64,000 bases of DNA from SAR202 cluster bacterium (GTDB taxonomy: Bacteria; Chloroflexota; Dehalococcoidia; UBA6926; VFHL01): assembly GCA_009392005.1 (NCBI GenBank), contig VFHL01000002.1:169068-233067 (forward strand). Reading direction: 5' to 3'. Shown one piece after another: positions 54,261 through 63,358 of this stretch. Positions within the stretch are counted from its first letter, which is position 1; each line of letters begins with the position of its first letter. Under the pieces are notes generated by a model that saw only the letters and a list, made by a program, of their open reading frames with translations, did no database searches and was not told where the DNA came from. The translations under genes and the position numbers were made by a program.

Positions 54261-56051
54261 ATGCACCTGCCTTCATATCTTATTACCGCTCAGTTCGCAC
54301 TAAAACGAACATATCGCAAATTAATGAATAACATTTTGGCGCCAATCACAAAATTAGCCTTCGTAGTCATTACAATTTTCGCACTCGGATGCAATAGTGA
54401 TGCAATTCTCACAACCGTGACTTCAGATGATATCTATCCTAAAGAAAATCGTCCAATCAATTTTCATGAGAACGCCGAAAACGCACAACGTGGGAACATC
54501 CTAACCCTTGCCAACCGAGGTGATCCTCCAGCAGGGTTTGATCCAATGCGAACGAGTAGTATCGCATTACATCATATAGGGGGATCAATTTTCGGCCCCG
54601 GTAATTTGGTCCGAAGATGTCGAACAAATATGTATCTCATTTGTCCCGACCTCGCAAAAAATTGGCGGGCCACTCAAGATTTCAAAGAATGGACATTTTC
54701 GATTCGGCATGATGTAACTTGGCACGATGGAACACCCTTCACCGCACAGGACGTAAAATTTTGGTTTGACTTAGCAACAGGAAATACCAACTCTGCAACA
54801 GCCATACGTGCACCTGCTTATTTTAAAGGAGAATTAGGCAGGATCGAAAAAACAGAAGTCCTAGAATTCAATCGCGTCAGAATTACTCTCAAAGATCGAT
54901 CACCGCATTTTCTTGGGGTTCTCGCGAACCCTCGCCTCAAATTCGCACACCCAACTCACTTAATGGAAAACCGCATCAAAAATGGAGCATTGGGGCTGAG
55001 CCCATTAGATATTGGTTTAATTGGTACGGGCCCATTCAAATTTGTTTCGTACGCGCCAGGAAGTTTAATACAAGTTCGCCGCAACAATGATTACTGGGAG
55101 AAAGATGCCCTTGCCAATCGACTTCCATATCTCGATGGTATTGACTTTGTGATTATGACAAACCCAACATCTATGGACGCAGCAATCCGAACGGGACGTA
55201 TTGATGGCGGTGCTCGTGGTGAAGGTCATTATCTGTCTGTTGAGCGTAAAAAAGGATACGACAACGACTCAAAAAGCAATGTCTATTATGGAAGAATGCA
55301 AGGCGGCTTGTTTCGATTAGCCTTCAATGTGCTCCGACCAGGACCCTGGCAAGATCAAAGAGTACGTACTGCAATCTCCCTTTGGATCGATAAAGAAGCC
55401 TCAATCCCTTCAGCACTTGGTGGGTTCGGTTATATCTCGCCAATCCTGAGCCCCAGCAATCCATTTACGAGTTCCGATTTCCAAACTTGGCCCCGTTTCA
55501 ATCCAGAACTAAAAATGAAAAACCGTATAACGGCAAAGGATTTGATGGCACAGGCTGGATATGAAGATGGATTTACAATGACACATCTATGCCGCGGTCG
55601 CATCGCAATCCGCTGTGAATTCCTTCAAGCCCAACTCGCCGGCCTAAACATAAATCTCAAATTGGACATCGTTGACGAAGGCTCTTGGAATCGTTCTCGC
55701 ATCGCACTAGATCATGATAGCCAGCAAGGTTCCTTTTTTACCACACCGGTCCCAGAAGGGACCGAATCTGTATTCGGTCGATATAGCGCCAATCCCGATG
55801 CATACGCAAAACACGAAGATGAAACAATTCAAGCATTGTACCAAAGGATGCGGTCAACCAGTTCTCATACTGAACGCGTTGCACTTTGGCGGACCCTAGA
55901 GCGTTATCTCATTTTGGAACAAGTATATGTAGTCCCAATTGCCGGAACCATTCAAATAGTTCCGTTCCGTAGCTCTGTTAAAGGCTTGCCAATACCCCCA
56001 GAAGATGGCCACACACACACAGACTTCAGCACAACATGGCTAAGTGAATGA
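54261..56051 (+). CDS. Third family-5 ABC substrate-binding lipoprotein
   Basis: 596 residues in the same superfamily as copies A and B but clearly distinct. The lipobox is FALGC at the end of KLAFVVITIFALGC. SBP_bac_5 marks are TLANRGDPPAGFDPMRTS, WTFSIRHDVTWHDGTPFTAQDVKFW, and GTGPFKFVSYAPGSLIQVRRNNDYW. The start may be ATG 54261 (weak GGAA upstream) or ATG 54324, which gives a more typical signal peptide. There is no permease gene. A bidirectional terminator separates it from the convergent acyl-CoA dehydrogenase genes. Confidence 0.9.
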   Translation: MHLPSYLITAQFALKRTYRKLMNNILAPITKLAFVVITIFALGCNSDAILTTVTSDDIYPKENRPINFHENAENAQRGNILTLANRGDPPAGFDPMRTSSIALHHIGGSIFGPGNLVRRCRTNMYLICPDLAKNWRATQDFKEWTFSIRHDVTWHDGTPFTAQDVKFWFDLATGNTNSATAIRAPAYFKGELGRIEKTEVLEFNRVRITLKDRSPHFLGVLANPRLKFAHPTHLMENRIKNGALGLSPLDIGLIGTGPFKFVSYAPGSLIQVRRNNDYWEKDALANRLPYLDGIDFVIMTNPTSMDAAIRTGRIDGGARGEGHYLSVERKKGYDNDSKSNVYYGRMQGGLFRLAFNVLRPGPWQDQRVRTAISLWIDKEASIPSALGGFGYISPILSPSNPFTSSDFQTWPRFNPELKMKNRITAKDLMAQAGYEDGFTMTHLCRGRIAIRCEFLQAQLAGLNINLKLDIVDEGSWNRSRIALDHDSQQGSFFTTPVPEGTESVFGRYSANPDAYAKHEDETIQALYQRMRSTSSHTERVALWRTLERYLILEQVYVVPIAGTIQIVPFRSSVKGLPIPPEDGHTHTDFSTTWLSE

Positions 56052-56091
56052 CGTTCGGACACAACGAATGGCATTCATGCAAACTAAAAAC

Positions 56092-56131
56092 AAAAGGTGG
56101 AGAGCACCAGAACAGCACTCCTCCACCTTTT
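56092..56131. terminator. Bidirectional terminator between convergent genes
   Basis: A perfect 11-base stem AAAAGGTGGAG / CTCCACCTTTT with T-runs on both strands, lying between the stops at 56051 (+) and 56162 (-). Confidence 0.88.
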
Positions 56132-56161
56132 TAAAAGTCCAAGAAATCAGCGATTACTGAT

Positions 56162-57286
56162 TTATAGATCCATTAACCGCGCCATACGTGCGCGATGATG
56201 TACAGCATCACCTAGATAATGCTGGAGGGTACGAGCCTTTTGGGTATACCAAGTAAGGCCATAATCAAGGTCAATTCCAATTCCACCATGTACGTGGTGA
56301 GCAGCTTCTGCTGCCTTGAAGTAACCGTTGCTTGATACAACCTTAGCCATCGAAATAGCCTGAGCTGCATCTTCTTTCCCAGCATCGACCTTCCAAAGTC
56401 CTTCAAAGGTCGTCCATCGAGCTGATTGCTCAATATTAACACCCATGATTAACCAGTCTTGTACGCGCTGGAACGTTCCAATCGGAACTCCGAACTGTAC
56501 CCGGTTTTGGCTATACTCAACAGCCATTTCAAGCACCGTACGGCAACCACCAACCATATACGCGGATAGAACGCCTGTAGCTTTATCAAGCACACTATCC
56601 AGCACTGGCCAGATACCATTTACAGGACCAATAACATCCGATGCCTTGACGCCATCAAATGTCACTTCGTTCATCTTGTCACCCAACCATCCACTTTGTG
56701 TTCGGATAGAAAGGCCCGGTGCGTCCTTGTCAACCAAAAATGCGGTCAATCCATGTTCTTGACCACCTTGGGTTCGCCCAATAACTAATATTTGGTCAGC
56801 AATATGCGCATCCGGCACAAACAGCTTCGTTCCATCTAAAGTGTAATTTCCTGCTTCACCACGAGCGGTCAACTGTACTCGCTCGGGTCCCCAACCGTAG
56901 TCAGGCTCGGTGAACGCAAATGCTAGTGTTTGCTCTCCATTCGCGATCGCCGGAAGTAAATTTTTCTTCTGATCATCTGAGCCAGCTCCCTCAATCGTCA
57001 GGGCACTTAGTACAGCAGATGACAAGTGAGGGCTCGGAGCCAAAGCTGCCCCAAGTTCCTCATACAAAACACCAAGAGTCTGTAAATCTGTGCCTGCTCC
57101 TCCATATTCCTCTGGAATGATTAGGCCAGTCCATCCGAGATCGGCCATTTGCTTCCATATATCAGGTGCAAATCCATCCTCTGATTCAAAAAGCTCTCGT
57201 ACACGTGTCTTCGGCAACTCTGCATTCAAGAATTCAATTGCAGAGTCCTTAAGCATTGTCTGTTCTTCACTTAAACCTAGATCCAT
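56162..57286 (-). CDS. Acyl-CoA dehydrogenase (smaller type)
   Basis: A 374-residue FAD enzyme with the three-part acyl-CoA dehydrogenase fold: helical N-domain (MADLGWTGLIIPEEYGGAGT), beta domain (AFAFTEPDYGWG), and C-terminal helical domain (QNRVQFGVPIGTFQRVQDWL). The C-terminus (AHHVHGGIGIDLDYGLTWYTQKARTLQHYLG) is like the shorter partner subunit of heteromeric steroid or bile-acid side-chain and other unusual-acyl dehydrogenases. It is the last gene of a minus-strand set with the 413-residue paralogue 93 bases upstream; the two may form one heteromer. GAGGAG precedes its ATG. Confidence 0.88.
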   Translation of the reverse strand: MDLGLSEEQTMLKDSAIEFLNAELPKTRVRELFESEDGFAPDIWKQMADLGWTGLIIPEEYGGAGTDLQTLGVLYEELGAALAPSPHLSSAVLSALTIEGAGSDDQKKNLLPAIANGEQTLAFAFTEPDYGWGPERVQLTARGEAGNYTLDGTKLFVPDAHIADQILVIGRTQGGQEHGLTAFLVDKDAPGLSIRTQSGWLGDKMNEVTFDGVKASDVIGPVNGIWPVLDSVLDKATGVLSAYMVGGCRTVLEMAVEYSQNRVQFGVPIGTFQRVQDWLIMGVNIEQSARWTTFEGLWKVDAGKEDAAQAISMAKVVSSNGYFKAAEAAHHVHGGIGIDLDYGLTWYTQKARTLQHYLGDAVHHRARMARLMDL

Positions 57287-57379
57287 TATTGCTCCTCTCG
57301 ATCGTCATATTCCGTGGCATCCCACCATGCCACACCATCAGAGCGACAATCGCCCTATTTCAACCATCGCAACGCAGAT

Positions 57380-58621
57380 TTAGCTCTTCGCTGTAGATGG
57401 AGTCGGCGCTGCTCGCTCACGTGTTCGGCTTACACCAATCCGGCGGGCAATAATCACCTTCTGAACCTCAATGGTTCCACCTGGGTGCGCGCCGACCAGA
57501 CTTTCACGCTGATGTGTCTCTAATGCCCCACCAAAAGGTGCCTTAGGATCATCTTGATTAAGCAGTGGTGTCAATCCCAAAACCTCGCGAATCGCGTCAG
57601 CAGTTCGTAATGCTGATTCTTTTCGCCATAGTGAATTCTGGGATCCGTGATAACTCATTTCTTGTTTCGCTTCGTACATCCAATAGTTCCGCAGGCCGAT
57701 CAGCCTAAGGATTTGGTTATCGATGTACGCATCCATAAGCGTATGGACGAGATGGGGATGTTGGCCAGCACCTGTGTCGCGCGCAAGCTGAAGCATTTGC
57801 TCAACCGCATGATTCCGAGGAACTAGCTGCCCGCCTCCACCATGTTCTAATTCAAGTGTCGTTTGGGCGACCTGCCATCCCTGGGTCTCACCACCGAACA
57901 AACGATCATTACCTACTCGAACATTGTCCAGATAAATTTGCTGTTTCCCTTGACCAGACAACAAGTCCATCGTCTGGGTTGTCACTCCTGGAGCGTCACC
58001 TGGAATGATGAAGTATCCCATATTCCGATGACGAGGAGCGTCGGGGTCGGTGATCGCCAAGGTGAACATCTCATCGAATTCTTCGTGCACGTCTCCATTG
58101 TCATCATCCCCAAGTTTGTACCCAAACTTACTGCCATTGAATACCTTTTCCCCATTGATGAGCCAATCATCACCATCTTTGGTAGCCCGGGTACGCAAAG
58201 AAGCGAGGTCGGAACCTGCTCCCGGCTCGGTAAACAACTGCCACAAAGCGATTTCGCCTTGTAAAGTTGGACGCAAAAATTGTTGCTTCTGTTCTTCGGT
58301 GCCCCAAACAGCTGCCGCGGCAGGGAACAGCGCACTTGCATCCGTGCCAGGCACGTCTGCTTTTTCCAATTCTTCTTTTATGATGATATCGTGATCACCA
58401 GTTAGACCACCGCCACCATACTCAGTTGGCCAAGTTGGATAAAGCCAACCTTTGGCACCTAATTGCTTTCGAAAATCCTTGATCCACAAAAACGTTTCCC
58501 GATCAGTGTGTGCGTTGTCTAATGGGTTTGTAATACCCTCTGGCACATTTTCATTTAACCAGTCGCGCACTTCAGTCCGGAAGACTTCTTGCTCAGATGA
58601 ATATCGATATTCGAAATCCAT
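57380..58621 (-). CDS. Acyl-CoA dehydrogenase (longer type), paralogue 1
   Basis: 413 residues. Typical segments: YSSEQEVFRTEVRDWLNENVP, KGWLYPTWPTEYGGGGLT, FTEPGAGSDLASLRTRA, and a C-terminus ending in HPGGTIEVQKVIIARRIGVSRTRERA. It is clearly related to the gene at 58857-60077: the last ~40 residues are almost the same. Electron acceptor ETF is expected and would pass to the EMO-type protein at 25296. The substrate acyl chain is unknown. GGGGGG lies before its ATG. No terminator lies between it and the shorter dehydrogenase. Confidence 0.9.
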   Translation of the reverse strand: MDFEYRYSSEQEVFRTEVRDWLNENVPEGITNPLDNAHTDRETFLWIKDFRKQLGAKGWLYPTWPTEYGGGGLTGDHDIIIKEELEKADVPGTDASALFPAAAAVWGTEEQKQQFLRPTLQGEIALWQLFTEPGAGSDLASLRTRATKDGDDWLINGEKVFNGSKFGYKLGDDDNGDVHEEFDEMFTLAITDPDAPRHRNMGYFIIPGDAPGVTTQTMDLLSGQGKQQIYLDNVRVGNDRLFGGETQGWQVAQTTLELEHGGGGQLVPRNHAVEQMLQLARDTGAGQHPHLVHTLMDAYIDNQILRLIGLRNYWMYEAKQEMSYHGSQNSLWRKESALRTADAIREVLGLTPLLNQDDPKAPFGGALETHQRESLVGAHPGGTIEVQKVIIARRIGVSRTRERAAPTPSTAKS

Positions 58622-58777
58622 TTGCCCCCCCTTCTTCGCCTTTTTTTCTTACCTAACTAACTACCGCACTATCCTCAGTCAATTTCATAGATGAAACAGA
58701 CTCCTCTACAACACGTGGATACTAGCCCAACAGCGCTCAGCCGTCAATACCTATGACGATTTTTGCCTTACAAAAAA

Positions 58778-58807
58778 ACGAGCCGCAACCTACTGATTGC
58801 GACTCGT
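58778..58807 (-). terminator. Terminator after acyl-CoA dehydrogenase paralogue 2
   Basis: An 11-base stem ACGAGTCGCAA / TTGCGGCTCGT (one mismatch), followed on the minus strand by a run of seven T, 50 bases past the stop. Confidence 0.85.
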
Positions 58808-58856
58808 CCGTTTTTCAGCCGGTAAAACTGCCCCCGTTTTCACGGTGAGCGTTTTA

Positions 58857-60077
58857 TTAGCTCGTGATCTTTGCTGTCGAAGGCGTTGGTGCTGCACGCT
58901 CCTTCGTTCGGCTTACACCGATTCGTCGCGCGATGATCACCTTCTGCACCTCAATGGTTCCACCTGGGTGGGCACCCACTAAGCTGCTTCGCTGGAAGTA
59001 CTCAAGCTCACCCTTCGAGCCAGCCTCTTCAGGCTCTCCCTCAGCAAGCAGTGTCTTCAATCCGGCAACCTCGCGAATATCGTCTGCTACGCGAATGTTA
59101 CCTTCTTTTCGCCACAGGGAATTCTGTGAGCCATGATAGCTCATCTCTTGCTTTGCTTCATACATCCAGTGATTTCGAGTCCCGATAAGGCGCAGGATCT
59201 CAGTATCAATGAACGCATCGACTGCTGCATGCTGGGTATGCTCATCAGCGGCATCTTCAGCTTTAACCCAGTCAAGGAAGTTACCAATAATTCTGTTCTT
59301 TGGAGGAAGGTCACCGCGACCACCGTGCTCGTGCTCGAGTGTGGTCTGCGCAACCTGCCACCCTTGGCCTGCTCCACCAATCAAGCGATCTTCGCCAATT
59401 CGAACGTCATCCATATAGACTTGGTTCTGGCCATTACCGCCCAATAGACCTTGTGGCTGCAAAGTGACTCCATCGTCAGCTGTTGGAACAAGGAAGTAAC
59501 CCATGTTCCGGTGACGTGGTGCATCAGGGTCTGTGATTGCAAGTGTGAACAAATAATCTGGGGTACGAGGTCGACCTTGACCATGAGATCCACTGACAAA
59601 AACCTTCTCACCAGTGATTACCCACTCGTCTCCGTCTTTCTTCGCCCTTGTTCGTAATGAAGCAAGATCTGAACCAGAATTCGGCTCTGTGAAGTTCTGG
59701 TAGGAGATTAATTCTCCAGTCAAACGACCACGGAGATACTTCTGCTTCTGCTCCTCTGTCCCCCAAACCGCAAGTGCGGGTAGGTCTAGTGTATTACCCG
59801 GGGTCATCGGCACATCTCGCTCCTCGAGCGCAGACGTAATAACGATTGTCTCCTCTGGGGACAATCCGCCACCGCCGTACTCCGTCGGGTAGTCGGGATG
59901 CAACCATCCCTTAGCTCCGAGCTTCTTAGTGAACTCGCGCGCCCAGTCAAACAGGTCCGCTGGCAGCTCTTCTGCGCCAACCTTCCGCTTGTCAGCCGGT
60001 ACGTTCTCGTCGAGCCACTGTTCCACTTCAGCTTTGAAAGCAAGCTGCTCTGGACTATACGTGTACTCAAAATCCAT
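58857..60077 (-). CDS. Acyl-CoA dehydrogenase (longer type), paralogue 2
   Basis: 406 residues. YSPEQLAFKAEVEQWLDENVPA, KGWLHPDYPTEYGGGGLSPEE, NFTEPNSGSDLASLRTRAKK, GTRNHWMYEAKQEMSYHGSQNSLWRKEG, and the C-terminus SLVGAHPGGTIEVQKVIIARR. It is shared in detail with paralogue 1, including the stretch around MSYHGSQNSLWRKE. Codons end in C/G more often than in paralogue 1, suggesting higher expression. AAGGGGGAAG precedes the ATG. It has its own promoter and a structured leader with an internal terminator (60176-60263), and its own terminator downstream, so it is regulated apart from paralogue 1. Confidence 0.9.
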   Translation of the reverse strand: MDFEYTYSPEQLAFKAEVEQWLDENVPADKRKVGAEELPADLFDWAREFTKKLGAKGWLHPDYPTEYGGGGLSPEETIVITSALEERDVPMTPGNTLDLPALAVWGTEEQKQKYLRGRLTGELISYQNFTEPNSGSDLASLRTRAKKDGDEWVITGEKVFVSGSHGQGRPRTPDYLFTLAITDPDAPRHRNMGYFLVPTADDGVTLQPQGLLGGNGQNQVYMDDVRIGEDRLIGGAGQGWQVAQTTLEHEHGGRGDLPPKNRIIGNFLDWVKAEDAADEHTQHAAVDAFIDTEILRLIGTRNHWMYEAKQEMSYHGSQNSLWRKEGNIRVADDIREVAGLKTLLAEGEPEEAGSKGELEYFQRSSLVGAHPGGTIEVQKVIIARRIGVSRTKERAAPTPSTAKITS

Positions 60078-60153
60078 TTGCTTCCCCCTTTTCCCTGAAG
60101 ACGTTGCCTTATCATGCCCTCAGGAACTCTTCTATTTCTTTCTCTTACCTTAA

Positions 60154-60181
60154 CTCTATATAAAAACCTCTATATAAAAAC
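60154..60181 (-). repeat. Tandem 14-base direct repeat in the acyl-CoA dehydrogenase leader
   Basis: Two perfect adjacent copies of CTCTATATAAAAAC (plus strand; 60154-60167 and 60168-60181). On the minus strand the first transcribed copy forms the T-tract of the leader terminator. Confidence 0.85.
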
Positions 60182-60228
60182 CCGACTGGCTTCGAGGAAG
60201 CCAGGCAACCTGCCTACTCTCAGCCGGT
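60176..60228 (-). ncRNA. Structured leader ending in an intrinsic terminator (attenuator, riboswitch or small RNA)
   Basis: On the minus strand an RNA of about 53 bases follows a strong promoter. It holds GGCAGGTTGCC (short hairpin) and then CTGGCTT-CCTCG-AAGCCAG (60186-60204). CCGGCTG near the 5' end can alternatively pair with CAGTCGG at the 3' side. GGG and five T follow the last stem. The acyl-CoA dehydrogenase ATG lies about 100 bases further on. No known riboswitch class was recognised. Confidence 0.55.
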
Positions 60229-60234
60229 GCTGGA

Positions 60235-60263
60235 ATTGTAACCCGAAGGATCATTCACGTCAA
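60235..60263 (-). promoter_or_regulatory. Promoter of acyl-CoA dehydrogenase paralogue 2
   Basis: Minus strand: -35 TTGACG (60258-60263), 17-base spacer, -10 TACAAT (60235-60240). Confidence 0.75.
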
Positions 60264-60606
60264 CCCCTATGTTTGGCGCCCTTTTCACCCTCAATAGATA
60301 TGTCCATGTAATTCAAGCATAATCAACCGACTAGACATGTTGGAGTGTGGGCAAATAAATATAGTTGTTTATTTATAACAAACGAGATGAGATTTGTCAA
60401 ATATATAATACATCAGACCACGTGTTAGCCGCATTGAGTCGTCAATCTTACTTCAGGGTGATTTTAATTCGCTGTCCGGCAGTTAGGTTCAGCATCGCAA
60501 ACAACATTGCAATATATTTTCCGCCTAGCCCATAGGCGCCCATAATGTTATTCTTTTGACCAATTCACGATTTAACTTTGCACTTACCTTCACACATGGA
60601 GTAGAG

Positions 60607-61110
60607 ATGCCTGTAAGCCAGGATTCGTTTCGACAAGCCCTTGGTCGTTTTGTGACCGGTGTAGCAGTGGTAACCAGCCGATACGAAAACGAAGTTCATG
60701 GCACAACGATGAATGCTTTTTGCTCAGTTTCCCTAAATCCACCGCTAGCGCTAGTCAGCGTTGATAAAGAAGCAGACAGCCATAATTTGATCGCTTCCGG
60801 CGGCATTTTTGCAGTAAATATTCTCGCAGATGACCAGGAGCATTTGTCTGTCACTCTATCTCAAAAAGGAACCGCTGAACTGGACGCCGCGCATCGGTTA
60901 ACAGGAATTGAGTACACAACACGAAAAACAGGTGCCCCGATTCTCTACGGTATTCACGCATTTTTAGATTGCAAGGTTATAAACGCGATAGATGCAGGAG
61001 ACCACACCATTTACATCGGGCAAATTGAAGATACTGGATGGGGGGAAGACACTCTTCCACTTCTTTACCACCGAGGAGAATATGGTCACCTCGATCTCCA
61101 CGATCACTAA
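60607..61110 (+). CDS. Flavin reductase domain protein (HpaC/RutF-like)
   Basis: A 167-residue FMN-binding split-barrel flavin reductase. Marks are FRQALGRFVTGVAVVTS, GTTMNAFCSVSLNPPLALVSVDK and FAVNILADDQEHLS. It supplies reduced flavin to a two-component monooxygenase, or acts as one of its subunits; the partner is not in the window. ATG 60607 has GGAG upstream; the frame is open from TTG 60556. It is convergent with the alpha/beta hydrolase pair. Position among catabolic genes suggests aromatic or alicyclic oxidation. Confidence 0.88.
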   Translation: MPVSQDSFRQALGRFVTGVAVVTSRYENEVHGTTMNAFCSVSLNPPLALVSVDKEADSHNLIASGGIFAVNILADDQEHLSVTLSQKGTAELDAAHRLTGIEYTTRKTGAPILYGIHAFLDCKVINAIDAGDHTIYIGQIEDTGWGEDTLPLLYHRGEYGHLDLHDH

Positions 61111-61230
61111 ACTAAATAGACCCTTCAATGATAGGGAACAAACCCGCGACTGGAAATACAATGGAGCGACTCGCTTTATTTGAAGGAAATCGCCCCATTC
61201 GTTTAAACGAACCTAGTCAAACTCAGAAGA

Positions 61231-62100
61231 TTAACTGGCAAAAAATTCCCGAAGTATCTGAACAGTTCCCTCCATATTCTCGCCGTGGAGTCCATGACCT
61301 GCTCCAGGAACTTCAATCAAAGAGCCATTGCCATCAGGCATCTTGGCAACCATTTCTTCAGCCATCTCGCGATTTAGAACTGTGCTGACTTCGCCACGTA
61401 ATACCAAAGTCTTGCAGGAAATCTTACTCACGCTATCCCACAGAAACTCACCCTCCTTCAATGCAGCACGACCATTTAGCCACTGAATTTCAGGATCTGT
61501 TTTGGGAATCAAAATGCCATCCCAGTTCGTTCGATAGGTATTTTTCACGAGATCCCACAACTCATCGTCAGCCAATGTTTCATCTGCTTGACGATGCCAA
61601 TCGAATGCCTGTTCTGGACTAAAAAACCCTTTGGGCCGCTCAGCAGCGGCACCCGAAGCTTGGCGTTTCGCTGCAGTCTCGCGCCCTGCGGGCGACAAGT
61701 CTGGCATCGGGCCATAATCCCCTAGAACAAGGTGCTCCACGTATTCACCAAAGTACGCTCCAACCGGCATACCATAGCGAGAGCCTTGAGAATGGCCGTA
61801 GTAATCGAATGGATACAAGCCAGTTGCCTTTGCAAATTCACCTACATCGGCCGCATCTTGTTGAACCGAGTAACCGTCTTTAGACCAATCGCTATCACCG
61901 CATCCACGTGCATCCATCGCCACAACGTGGTGTGTCTCGGCAAAGTGTGGGGCAAGCTTGTCCCAGGTATGCGCATTGCCTCCAAGCCCGTGCAAGAGTA
62001 TCAATGGTCGTTTCGTACGATCTCCACCGTAGTCTAAGTAATGAATTCGCAGCCCATTCACCGTTACCCACTTATCTTCTGGGTAGTATGGATTTGTCAT
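61231..62100 (-). CDS. Alpha/beta hydrolase, paralogue 1
   Basis: 289 residues. The oxyanion loop is LLHGLGGNAHTWD, the nucleophile elbow is GHSQGS (Ser104), and the catalytic His sits in GAGHGLHGEN. The insert before the cap includes SPAGRETAAKRQASGAAAERPKGFFSPEQAFDWH, shared with paralogue 2. It resembles the epoxide-hydrolase/C-C-hydrolase/lactonase group; the substrate is unknown. TAGGAG precedes the ATG. It lies 77 bases downstream of paralogue 2 on the same strand and is probably co-transcribed from the promoter at 63114. Confidence 0.88.
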   Translation of the reverse strand: MTNPYYPEDKWVTVNGLRIHYLDYGGDRTKRPLILLHGLGGNAHTWDKLAPHFAETHHVVAMDARGCGDSDWSKDGYSVQQDAADVGEFAKATGLYPFDYYGHSQGSRYGMPVGAYFGEYVEHLVLGDYGPMPDLSPAGRETAAKRQASGAAAERPKGFFSPEQAFDWHRQADETLADDELWDLVKNTYRTNWDGILIPKTDPEIQWLNGRAALKEGEFLWDSVSKISCKTLVLRGEVSTVLNREMAEEMVAKMPDGNGSLIEVPGAGHGLHGENMEGTVQILREFFAS

Positions 62101-62177
62101 GTTTGTGACTCCTAAAGTTTCACCAACAACGCCGACAGTAGAAACGTCAGCATCTGTGAAATTAAATTTTGTGTTTT

Positions 62178-63059
62178 TTAACTTGCAAGAAATTCTCGGA
62201 GGATTTCCAAAGCACCCTCCATGTTCTCACCATGTAAACCGTGCCCTGCCTTGGGAACCTCGCGCATAATTCCGTTTCCGTTAGGAATGGCCTCAGCCAT
62301 CTTCTCCGCTTGCTCCTTGTCGAGAACAGTACTGATCTCGCCACGCAAAACCAACGTTTTACACGAAATATTTTTGACCGAATGCCACATGAAATCACCC
62401 TCTTTAAGAGCAGTGCGGCCATTTTGCCACCACATTTCGGGATCTGTTTTGGGTATTAAAATCCCATCCCAGTTTGTGCGGTATAGATTTTCAACCGCAG
62501 CCCAAATTTCACCGTCACTCGAGCCAGCTCGCGGATCATTTTCTTTGTGCCAATCAAAAGCCTGTTGTGGGCTGAAAAATCCCTTGGGTTTTTCCACCCT
62601 CGGACCGCCCGCGAGGCGTTTTGCTGCAGTCTCGCGCCCTGCCGGCGATGGGTCAGGCAAAGGTCCGTAGTCGCCTAGAACTAGATGATCTACGTATTGA
62701 CCATAAAACGCACCTACAGGCATCCCTATACGGGATCCTTGCGATGATCCGTAGTAATCAAATGGGTACAAGCCAGTAACTTCAGCAAATTTTCCGATAT
62801 CTGCCGCAAAAGCTTGAGCAGAGTAGCCGCCCTCTTTGACCCAATCGCTGTCACCACAGCCACGTTCATCGATCGCTATCACGTGGTGAGTTTCCGTAAA
62901 GTGTGGAGCTAACTCATCAAAACTATGAGCATGACCACCAATGCCATGCAGCATATAAAATGGTTTCTTCGTTCTGTCTCCGCCCCAATCCAAATAATGA
63001 ATTCGGTTGCCATTGACTTCGACGAACTTATCTTCCGGTAATATAGGTGCTGTCGTCAT
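62178..63059 (-). CDS. Alpha/beta hydrolase, paralogue 2
   Basis: 293 residues, closely related to the gene at 61231 throughout. MLHGIGGHAHSFDELAPHF forms the oxyanion loop, GSSQGS holds the nucleophile Ser106, and KAGHGLHGENMEGALEIL carries the His. The pair arose by tandem duplication. Likely cytosolic: no signal peptide. AAGGAGG lies five bases before the ATG, and a promoter lies at 63114-63142. Confidence 0.88.
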   Translation of the reverse strand: MTTAPILPEDKFVEVNGNRIHYLDWGGDRTKKPFYMLHGIGGHAHSFDELAPHFTETHHVIAIDERGCGDSDWVKEGGYSAQAFAADIGKFAEVTGLYPFDYYGSSQGSRIGMPVGAFYGQYVDHLVLGDYGPLPDPSPAGRETAAKRLAGGPRVEKPKGFFSPQQAFDWHKENDPRAGSSDGEIWAAVENLYRTNWDGILIPKTDPEMWWQNGRTALKEGDFMWHSVKNISCKTLVLRGEISTVLDKEQAEKMAEAIPNGNGIMREVPKAGHGLHGENMEGALEILREFLAS

Positions 63060-63113
63060 ATCCGCCTCCTTTTATTCAAGCCCTCTCTTAATGCTCTTCC
63101 TTCACTAAATGCG

Positions 63114-63142
63114 AGGATAGGGCAGCAAAAATAAAATATCAA
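63114..63142 (-). promoter_or_regulatory. Promoter of the alpha/beta hydrolase pair
   Basis: Minus strand: -35 TTGATA (63137-63142), 17-base spacer, -10 TATCCT (63114-63119). Confidence 0.55.
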
Positions 63143-63358
63143 GTCAGTCCGTATATCCTAGCTATCAACCGTCAGCAAATTACGATTTCGCAAACTCATT
63201 GCCTCCGCGAAGTTGGTCAGAGGGGTAAATTGCTTTGACGGACCATTTCCTATAGATTTCGCGTTCGAGACTATGACCTTTTTAGCTGTCGCCCCACTGG
63301 CCGCGATCTCGCAAAACAACATTTTTTTAACTAATACATCAAATATGTCCCCAATGCC

